Source: CAYJAD01 sp964369995 (GTDB lineage Bacteria > Desulfobacterota > Desulfovibrionia > Desulfovibrionales > Desulfovibrionaceae). From it: a stretch of 20,520 nucleotides of DNA. The stretch covers positions 1-20,520 of the forward strand of contig CAYJHH010000044.1 of the NCBI GenBank assembly GCA_964369995.1, in the 5' to 3' direction. Shown here in pieces: positions 15,460 to 20,520 of the stretch. The notes under the pieces were generated by a model. It made no database searches, was not told the DNA's origin, and saw nothing but the letters and a program-made list of their open reading frames with translations. Within the stretch, counting starts at the first letter, position 1; each line of letters starts with the position of its first letter. A program made the translations under genes and the position numbers.

Positions 15460-16646
15460 ATGCACGAACATATCTTTATAAAAGACATGGTACCCCATAA
15501 AGAAATACAAGGCGTCTACCTTGTGGGAGCAGCCAGTCAAGCGCTGACCAGTAAGGGACAGCCCTTTTGGAAAATTGAACTGCGTGATGCCTCCGGATCC
15601 TTGGAAGCAAAAATCTGGAGTCCTTTAAGCGAAGCCTTTCAAGAGATTCCTGTGGGCTCATTTATGGCCGTGGCGGCGCGCACTTCCCTTTACCGTGAAC
15701 AAATTCAAGCCAGTTTGGAAAGCGCCGAAATTATATGCCCCGAACAAGAAGCACAGCTTGACATGTCACTTTACATGCTCACCAGCCCCCATGATGTGGA
15801 AGGCATGTGGGAAGAGCTAGAAAATTTATGTAAAAAAGAGCTCACGCACAAACCTTGGCGTAAATTTGTTTTTTCTGTGTTTAAAGACGAAGCTTTGCGT
15901 AAAGCCTTTAAAGAATGCCCCGCCGCTAAAAATATACATCATGCCTATAGNNNNNNNNNNNNNNNNNNNNNNNNNNNNNNNNNNNNNNNNNNNNNNNNNN
16001 NNNNNNNNNNNNNNNNNNNNNNNNNNNNNNNNNNNNNNNNNNNNNNNNNNTGCGTAAAGCCTTTAAAGAATGCCCCGCCGCTAAAAATATACATCATGCC
16101 TATAGAGGCGGTCTGCTTGAGCATAGCCTTGGCGTGGCAAAACTTGCCATGAGCACGGCAAATCATTATGCTGAAATAGATAGGCAAGTACTCTTGGTGG
16201 GCGCCATCTTTCACGATGTGGGAAAAATTTGGGAATTTACCTATGGCCTTGTGACGGATTATTCCGATGCAGGGCGCCTTTTGGGGCATATGACCTTGGC
16301 GTTGGAATATTTGCAACCCTATTTGCAAAAATCCGGCCTTGAACCAGAGCTGGCCATGCATTTTAAACATTTAATACTGAGCCATCACGGATCGTATGAA
16401 TTTGGCTCCCCGCGTGTTCCCCATACGGCAGAGGCCGTGCTCCTGCACTATATGGACAATGTGGATGCCAAAATGGCACAATGCCGCGATATTTTCAGCC
16501 CCTTAGAGCAAGAAGATAGCGGCTGGACGCCCTATCAACGCACCCTTGAGCGGCAAATGTATAAAGCTAAGCAAACCCCTCAAAAAACGGCCACCCCCGT
16601 TAAAGTCCCTGCGGAGGCACAATGTTTATCACTCTTGAAGGCATAG
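15460..16646 (+). CDS. OB-fold/HD-domain 3'-5' exoribonuclease (YhaM-like), split by assembly gap
   Basis: Predicted metal-dependent HD phosphohydrolase of the YhaM type, which trims RNA (and DNA) 3' ends. Removing the 100 N's plus one of the two identical 55-bp flanks (155 nt) gives one open frame of 343 aa, so the gene is probably intact. Residues about 15-95 form the OB-fold nucleic-acid-binding domain (IQGVYLVGAASQ, FWKIELRDASGSLEAKIW). The HD domain follows, with His170 (LLEHSLGV), His200-Asp201 (IFHDVGKI), His225, His257-His258 and Asp284. The ATG at 15460 is preferred because MHEHIFIKDMVP matches the usual family start. An ATG at 15361 would add 33 unrelated residues, and neither has a strong ribosome site. 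The last 25 nt overlap tmk. Confidence 0.85.
15896..15950 (+). repeat. 55-bp direct duplicate, left copy (assembly overlap)
   Basis: Identical to 16051-16105 over all 55 positions and directly abutting the N run. This is unresolved overlap between contig ends, not biological duplication. Confidence 0.95.
15951..16050. other. Scaffold gap of exactly 100 N
   Basis: A round-number N run joining two contigs inside the HD-nuclease gene. Identical 55-bp sequence on both sides shows that the true gap is negative: the contigs overlap. Confidence 0.98.
16051..16105 (+). repeat. 55-bp direct duplicate, right copy (assembly overlap)
   Basis: Second copy of 15896-15950. Keeping both copies plus the N's adds 155 nt, which is not a multiple of three and produces the false frame break. 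Confidence 0.95.
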
Positions 16647-17245
16647 AAGGCTCAGGAAAGTCCACCGTACAAAAAGCCCTTGCGTCGCACTTGCAAGGCC
16701 TTGGACGCACTGTGCTATGCACGCGCGAGCCCGGTGGTTCAGACCTTGGCAAGCATTTACGCGCCTTGCTTTTAGACACTCGCTCAGAAATTTGCTCCCG
16801 TGCAGAACTTTTTCTTTTTTTGGCTGACAGAGCGCAACATGTGCAGCAAGTGATTCGCCCAGCTCTTGCGCAAGGGCATGTGGTGCTTTGTGACCGTTTT
16901 GTGCATTCTACCTATGCCTATCAAGGCGGCGGGCGCGGACTTAACCTGAGTGAATTGCGTGAACTCAATGATAAAGCCATTGACGGGCTCATGCCTGACA
17001 AAGTGCTCTTACTGGACGTAAGCGTTGAAAAAGGCCTTGAAAGAGCCAGGGCTCGCAACGAAGCGCAAAATTTAAGCGAAAGCGAAGGTCGTTTTGATGT
17101 GGAAAGTATTGCATTTCACACAAAAATACGCCAAAGTTATTTGAATCAAGCGCAGGAAGACCCTACGCGTTTTTGCCTTATAGATGCCAGTAAAGAGCCT
17201 CAGGCTGTATTGGCTCAATGCCTTAACATCTTGTCCCCTCTCTAA
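16622..17245 (+). CDS. tmk: Thymidylate kinase
   Basis: Phosphorylates dTMP to dTDP for DNA synthesis. 207 aa, standard length. The P-loop GIEGSGKST is at 7-15, the dTMP-site block REPGGS at 35-40, DRFVHSTYAYQGGGR at 91-105, and an arginine-rich LID region RARARNEAQN at 141-150. The start is fixed by GGAGG 5 nt upstream of the ATG and overlaps the HD-nuclease reading frame by 25 nt, implying cotranscription and coupling. In the dTTP pathway it lies downstream of the dCMP deaminase encoded at 11620-12075 on the other strand. Confidence 0.97.
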   Translation: MFITLEGIEGSGKSTVQKALASHLQGLGRTVLCTREPGGSDLGKHLRALLLDTRSEICSRAELFLFLADRAQHVQQVIRPALAQGHVVLCDRFVHSTYAYQGGGRGLNLSELRELNDKAIDGLMPDKVLLLDVSVEKGLERARARNEAQNLSESEGRFDVESIAFHTKIRQSYLNQAQEDPTRFCLIDASKEPQAVLAQCLNILSPL

Positions 17246-17267
17246 CACTCTACTTTAAGGAAAGAAC

Positions 17268-17615
17268 ATGAGCTTTGAAACGTATAAAATTGAATGGACA
17301 GGCAAGCGTTTAGAACAAGTACCCACAGATAAGTGCTGCGTTAATTGCGCCGCCGATGGTACCCCCACCGCCCCTTGGCAAGTGCATTCTTGCCTTGGTG
17401 ATGATAGCAAAGTATGGTGCGAGGTTTACCGTGACCCCAAACAAACAGGCGGCGTTTTTGTATTGCGCGATTTTGATGATATCCTCTTTGTGGCCTATGC
17501 CAGCACCAACATGGCCTTTGTGCAAGCTTTAAGCAAATACGGTGAAATGGTTAGTCACGCACGTTATGCAGCTGATATTTTTGAAGCCAGTGATGACGAG
17601 GTCTTTGACGATTAA
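17268..17615 (+). CDS. Small cysteine-containing protein of unknown function
   Basis: 115 aa, which I do not recognise. AAGGAAAG lies just before the ATG at 17268, and the gene starts 22 nt after tmk, so it is probably the third gene of that operon. The N-terminal half has cysteines at 23, 24, 27, 42 and 51, a possible metal or redox site. The middle (62-90) reads as alternating beta/alpha segments (GGVFVLRDFDDILFVAYAS, then a helix). The C-terminus is acidic (EASDDEVFDD). No signal peptide or membrane segment is visible, so it is likely cytosolic. Codon use resembles its neighbours. Confidence 0.8.
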   Translation: MSFETYKIEWTGKRLEQVPTDKCCVNCAADGTPTAPWQVHSCLGDDSKVWCEVYRDPKQTGGVFVLRDFDDILFVAYASTNMAFVQALSKYGEMVSHARYAADIFEASDDEVFDD

Positions 17616-17656
17616 GTCCTTGGGGATTAAATCTTTGGTGATGTAAATTTCTTGGG
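17610..17656 (+). repeat. Three imperfect 15-17-nt tandem repeats at the end of the small gene
   Basis: GATTAAGTCCTTGGG (17610-17624), GATTAAATCTTTGGT (17625-17639) and GATGTAAATTTCTTGGG (17640-17656). The first copy contains the stop codon of the preceding gene. It looks like decayed slippage duplication. Confidence 0.45.
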
Positions 17657-17682
17657 GGAGAGTCATATACAAACTCTTCCCC
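17654..17682 (+). terminator. Possible weak terminator after the HD-tmk operon
   Basis: GGGGGAGAGT (17654-17663) pairs with ACTCTTCCCC (17673-17682) around 9 nt; the one non-Watson-Crick position is a G-U pair in plus-strand RNA. No U-tract follows, so termination is uncertain. It may instead be a processing or attenuating structure before the HDAC gene. Confidence 0.35.
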
Positions 17683-17781
17683 ATTCTCTCCCATATGAGG
17701 TGCAAAAACATTGCTCCCCAAAACTCCTTCTTGCGCTTCGCATTATAAAAAACATCTTTTAGCCATAATGGAGTTATTGCC

Positions 17782-19104
17782 ATGCCTAGTCCCCCTCAAG
17801 CTCATGATTTAGGCATTGTTTTTTTCCCCGCCTTTGACTTTGCCATTTCTCCCACCCATCCCGAAAGGGAAGAACGCCTTTTGTACACGCAAGATCAATT
17901 GCGTGAAGAAGGGCTTTTCGACATGCCGGGTATCATGGAGTACAAACCCCAATGGGCCACCTTTGACGACGTACAAAGAACACATTTTTGCCTACCCTCA
18001 ACCGAGCGAGTTTGTAGTGCTTCACACTTAGCCTCTGCTGGTGGCGCTCTACGCGCTGCACGCTTGGTCATGGAAAAAGAATGCCGCCGCGCCTTTGCCT
18101 TGGTACGCCCTCCGGGACATCATGCCATGCGCATTACCCATGGTAATCGCGGTTTTTGTAATGTAAATATAGAAGCCATCATGCTGGATTTTATTCGCCA
18201 TACCTATCCCTTAGCCCAAGGGGAAGACATGCGCATTGCTGTGGTGGATACCGATTGCCATCACGGAGATGGAAGCCAAGATATTTTTTGGAATGACCCC
18301 AATACCCTTTTTATATCCTTGCACCAAGACGGGCGAACCCTTTACCCTGGTTCCGGCTTTGTGGAAGAATGCGGCGGCCCCGGCGCTCTTGGCAAAACGG
18401 TAAACATTCCTCTACCACCACATACCGGCGATAAAGGATATTTATACGCCATGCAGCATGCCGTATTGCCCATCCTTGCTGACTTTAAACCGCATCTCAT
18501 CATCAACTCTGCCGGTCAAGACAATCACTTCACTGACCCCTTAGCGCATATGCGCCTCACCGCTCAAGGCTATGCCACACTCACCAAACTCCTACAGCCA
18601 GACATTGCCGTATTGGAAGGCGGCTATGCCATACGCGGCGCCTTGCCCTATGTGAACCTAGCCATTTGCCTTGCACTGGCACAGCAAGATTTTAGCGATA
18701 TTTACGAGCCGCAATGGTCCACAAACCTCAGCCAGCAAGACAGCAAAATCAGTGCTTACATTGAAAAACTTTGCGCGCAAGTGGTAAAACAATATCATAA
18801 GCCCCCAAAACAGTGTTATGAAGGTAAAAAAGAAGGAAATTGGTGGGTGCGTGAAAGGCAAATTTATTATGATACTGACAGACTAAGCGACGAACAATGG
18901 GAAAAAACAAAACTCTGCGCCCATTGCTCAGGGGTAGTACTACATCATAGTGAAGCTCAAGGCGCCCATGGAGACTATACCAGCCTTTGCATTCACCTAC
19001 CCCGCCAAGCTTGTGAACACTGTCGCCAAGAAGCCACAGAACACATGCATGCAGCGCGCCAAAAAAGCTCCGTATACGACCATGTGCGCTGCCTTGGTTT
19101 ATGA
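17782..19104 (+). CDS. Histone deacetylase family protein with Cys-rich C-terminal extension
   Basis: Arginase/deacetylase-fold zinc hydrolase. Bacterial members remove acetyl groups from polyamines, acetoin-pathway or protein substrates; the substrate here is unknown. The catalytic core (about 8-300) has GHHA (His113-His114), DTDCHHGDG with zinc ligands Asp158 and His160, SAGQD with zinc ligand Asp247, and EGGY with transition-state Tyr282. All key residues are present. At 440 aa it is about 100 longer than usual. The extension from about 330 holds CxxC at 379-382, Cys403 and CxxC at 411-414 plus several His, resembling a structural zinc knuckle. GGAG is 8 nt before the ATG at 17782. It lies 166 nt after the preceding gene, so an own promoter is likely. 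Confidence 0.92.
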   Translation: MPSPPQAHDLGIVFFPAFDFAISPTHPEREERLLYTQDQLREEGLFDMPGIMEYKPQWATFDDVQRTHFCLPSTERVCSASHLASAGGALRAARLVMEKECRRAFALVRPPGHHAMRITHGNRGFCNVNIEAIMLDFIRHTYPLAQGEDMRIAVVDTDCHHGDGSQDIFWNDPNTLFISLHQDGRTLYPGSGFVEECGGPGALGKTVNIPLPPHTGDKGYLYAMQHAVLPILADFKPHLIINSAGQDNHFTDPLAHMRLTAQGYATLTKLLQPDIAVLEGGYAIRGALPYVNLAICLALAQQDFSDIYEPQWSTNLSQQDSKISAYIEKLCAQVVKQYHKPPKQCYEGKKEGNWWVRERQIYYDTDRLSDEQWEKTKLCAHCSGVVLHHSEAQGAHGDYTSLCIHLPRQACEHCRQEATEHMHAARQKSSVYDHVRCLGL

Positions 19105-19234
19105 TTTTTTGTTTTCATTACCGTAGCATGAAGCTTTTAACATTAAAAGATCCACGACCAAATTTCAGCCTTCATTGCACCCAATAATACAACCCAACAA
19201 TGTATATTTGCTCCACGTAATTCATAGGCAATGC

Positions 19235-19501
19235 TTATGCTACAACGCCCTTTCCCGAAGGGTTGTTTTTTGCGAAGCGCGAAGCGCAAAGCGCAAACAA
19301 AAAACACGTAGTGTGATTATGAAGGCGATTTTGAGGGAATTGTAAGATTTTTGCTTGTGCCAAGGAAGAGGTGTTTTTGGGAAGGTAAGCGACCTTAAGG
19401 CCGTGCGTTCAAAAAAACGCCTCTGACGCAGGCACAAACAAAAAGATGAATTTCCCAAAAGCACCTTCATGTTATGCAAGGGCGTGCATCACGCCGCATA
19501 A
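19235..19501. repeat. Nested-palindrome element, MITE-like or structured RNA
   Basis: The ends share inverted motifs: TTATGC (19235-19240) plus ACGCCCTT (19245-19252) at the left, and AAGGGCGT (19478-19485) plus GCATAA (19496-19501) at the right. Inside are nested arm pairs. 19321-19341 pairs with 19449-19468; 19348-19361 (TTTTTGCTTGTGCC) pairs with 19431-19444 (13 of 14); 19367-19379 pairs with 19410-19424; a tip hairpin AAGGT/ACCTT is at 19382-19396. Together these make an imperfect hairpin about 148 nt long. The mismatch in the second arm pair becomes a G-U pair in minus-strand RNA. Confidence 0.6.
19265..19305. repeat. GCGAAGC heptad tandem repeat bracketed by GTTTTTT/AAAAAAC
   Basis: GCGAAGC, GCGAAGC, GCAAAGC and GCAAAC run head to tail from 19272 to 19298 and are flanked exactly by GTTTTTT (19265-19271) and AAAAAAC (19299-19305), inverted arms. 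The unit lies in the left third of the palindromic element. Confidence 0.7.
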
Positions 19502-19502
19502 C
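19471..19502. other. Compact two-part hairpin at the right end of the element
   Basis: GTTATGC (19471-19477), a 3-nt bulge, GGCGTG (19481-19486), loop CAT, CACGCC (19490-19495), GCATAAC (19496-19502). All 13 pairs are perfect. It lacks a T run on either side, so it is not a standard terminator. Confidence 0.6.
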
Positions 19503-19519
19503 ACTCGCCATTAACACAC

Positions 19520-19554
19520 AAAAGAAAAAGCCCTTGAAACATATTCAAGGGCTT
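19520..19554 (-). terminator. Rho-independent terminator of the PEP-CTERM gene
   Basis: Perfect 11-bp stem AAGCCCTTGAA (19528-19538) / TTCAAGGGCTT (19544-19554), 5-nt loop. Minus-strand RNA continues TTTCTTTTG. It lies about 30 nt past the stop and shares its core with the lon and gapA terminators. Confidence 0.9.
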
Positions 19555-19583
19555 AAAATAATACTATCTACTAGAAAATCAAA

Positions 19584-20495
19584 TTATTTTTTCTTAGCGC
19601 GAGCTCTCAAACCAAGACCTGCAAGGCCAGCACCCATAAGCAACATGGTGGCAGGCTCTGGTGTAGCTGTGGGCGTTTCAAAATCTACAGCTTTAAAGCT
19701 TGGTGTCATATCTCCAAAGTCTGCGCTAGATGTGGAGTATAAGGAAGCATTAAACAAGACCAAAGAGGTAGCTACGTCATAAGACCCTTGATAGTACTTG
19801 CTATCTCCTGCAAGATATTGCTGGCCATCAAGCACATGATCCACAGAGTGATAGCCTCTGGTTGCATCATTGATAGCCCAGCCCGTGTAGGAATTTCCGT
19901 CAGCGGTATCCACTGGCTGCAACTGTTGACCATCCACAAAGAAGTTAAATCCAAGTACCACATATAAGTACCCATCATGCATGAAGCTTGTTCTTCCCAT
20001 GGTGGAAACTTCATTATTGTCATAATAAATGTAGCCAGTATCGGATACCACATCATAATAGGTGTACAAAGGCAAAGAGAACGTTACAGAATTAGAAACT
20101 TCACCGCCTGCAGAGGTAATGGTATAGGTGAAAGCAAGGGTAGCTATTTTTTCACCATTGGTAAAATATGTATAAGATCTGTTGTCAGAGGTATCATGAC
20201 GCAACAAAGAATCAGTGCCGGTGCTACCTATGGCATTGCCTTGAAAACCATACGAACCAGAAAAATCCCTATCAAACTTTTTTTCTACGGAGTTATAAAC
20301 ATCTCCGGCGGTATAGGTAATACCCTGGCCATCATGATTCTCACTATAGTACGGGTTAGCAAGATTAGTGTTAAAGCCTGACACTTCTACATTGGTTAAA
20401 GTGTAATTCCAATCATTCAAAAGCGCAGCCTGAGCTTGTGGCACGTTTGCAAAAGTAATTAAAGATAGGGCGATAATTCCCAGTAATTTTTTCAT
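19584..20495 (-). CDS. Secreted PEP-CTERM sorting-domain protein
   Basis: 303 aa exported protein. Residues 1-23 form a Sec signal peptide (MKKLLG, hydrophobic core, cleavage after AQA). The C-terminus is a classic PEP-CTERM anchor: Pro-Glu-Pro at 279-281, hydrophobic helix 284-296 and basic tail RARAKKK. Such proteins are processed by an exosortase and delivered to the surface or extracellular matrix. The mature region (24-278) is rich in Tyr, Asp, Asn, Ser and Thr, looks beta-rich, and has no motif I can name. It may belong to one of the Desulfovibrio PEP-CTERM surface families, but I cannot confirm which. GGGGG sits 4 nt before the ATG at 20495, and the promoter is beyond the window edge. 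It is isolated from other genes and has its own terminator. Confidence 0.9.
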   Translation of the reverse strand: MKKLLGIIALSLITFANVPQAQAALLNDWNYTLTNVEVSGFNTNLANPYYSENHDGQGITYTAGDVYNSVEKKFDRDFSGSYGFQGNAIGSTGTDSLLRHDTSDNRSYTYFTNGEKIATLAFTYTITSAGGEVSNSVTFSLPLYTYYDVVSDTGYIYYDNNEVSTMGRTSFMHDGYLYVVLGFNFFVDGQQLQPVDTADGNSYTGWAINDATRGYHSVDHVLDGQQYLAGDSKYYQGSYDVATSLVLFNASLYSTSSADFGDMTPSFKAVDFETPTATPEPATMLLMGAGLAGLGLRARAKKK

Positions 20496-20520
20496 GCTAC
20501 CCCCAAAAGGTGAAAGATTT

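Larger units (their letters stand above)
19105..19583. other. 479-bp convergent intergenic region
   Basis: Between the plus-strand HDAC gene and the minus-strand PEP-CTERM gene. From 19105 to about 19230 I see only an AT-rich stretch with a small CTTTTAA/TTAAAAG palindrome (around 19134-19149) and no good HDAC terminator. From 19235 to 19501 lies the palindromic element described separately, followed by the PEP-CTERM terminator. Open frames across it (for example 79 codons on the minus strand) follow the palindromes and are not convincing genes. Confidence 0.7.

Noticed and set aside
15951..16152. Frameshift or pseudogene in the HD nuclease
   Set aside because: The shift comes from 100 N plus a duplicated 55-bp contig overlap; collapsing restores the frame with an exact codon count.
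17529..17783. 84-codon minus-strand open frame opposite the small gene end
   Set aside because: The repetitive KDL-type peptide is the shadow of the tandem DNA repeat at 17610-17656; it overlaps a better-supported gene on the other strand.
19272..19298. Heptad array as a CRISPR
   Set aside because: Units are 7 bp without spacers, and there are no cas genes in the window.
19240..19479. 79-codon minus-strand open frame in the HDAC/PEP-CTERM intergenic region
   Set aside because: It coincides with the palindromic element, has no ribosome-binding site, and its composition (Arg/Phe/Leu-rich) follows the repeat arms.
19474..19782. 102-codon plus-strand open frame over the PEP-CTERM gene end
   Set aside because: It passes through a terminator hairpin and is antisense to a protein with a clear signal peptide and anchor.
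1..20520. tRNA, rRNA, integrase, transposase or phage genes
   Set aside because: I looked for cloverleaf-like segments and typical motifs on both strands by eye and saw none; a covariance-model scan would be needed to exclude small RNAs.

Overview
The window is housekeeping chromosome, about 46-47% GC by eye, and most likely comes from a member of the Desulfovibrionaceae (Deltaproteobacteria/Desulfobacterota). This is inferred from gene content: a riboflavin operon continuing into nusB and leuS, a paired gap/fba cluster, a YhaM-like HD nuclease beside tmk, a histone-deacetylase-family enzyme, a PEP-CTERM surface protein, and long G/C-run palindromes between genes. The sequence is a draft: a 100-N gap lies inside one gene.

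Minus strand, read right to left. surE (15301-14549) ends in a strong terminator. fbaA (14306-13383) and gapA (13302-12304) are adjacent glycolytic/gluconeogenic genes, each followed by its own terminator. A long run then starts from a candidate sigma70-type promoter at 12102-12130: dCMP deaminase, ribD, ribE, ribBA, ribH, nusB, leuS, holA, radC, lon, closed by a terminator at 84-115. The first genes are tightly packed (4-nt gap, TAATG overlap, 27-nt gap). The run is interrupted twice by palindromic spacers: 375 bp between ribBA and ribH, and 163 bp between leuS and holA. RibBA, RibD, RibH and RibE together supply every dedicated enzyme from GTP and ribulose-5-phosphate to riboflavin except the intermediate phosphatase. 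I see no FMN riboswitch.

Plus strand. Divergent from surE is an operon of an OB-fold/HD exoribonuclease-like gene, tmk (25-nt overlap) and a small unrecognised gene, followed by a histone-deacetylase-family gene with a cysteine-rich C-terminal extension. The scaffold gap falls inside the HD gene. It is flanked by identical 55-bp copies, and collapsing them restores a 343-codon open frame, so the apparent break is an assembly artefact.

Right end. A 479-bp convergent intergenic region (19105-19583) holds a striking stack of nested palindromes and a heptad tandem repeat. After it comes a minus-strand gene for a secreted PEP-CTERM protein with its own terminator.

I found no clearly new multi-gene system. 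The most unusual material is non-coding: two different palindromic, MITE/BIME-like elements (8228-8516 and 19235-19501), a terminator stem motif shared by unlinked genes, and an operator-like inverted repeat upstream of fbaA. On the protein side, the points worth following are the GAPDH cofactor signature and the HDAC extension.
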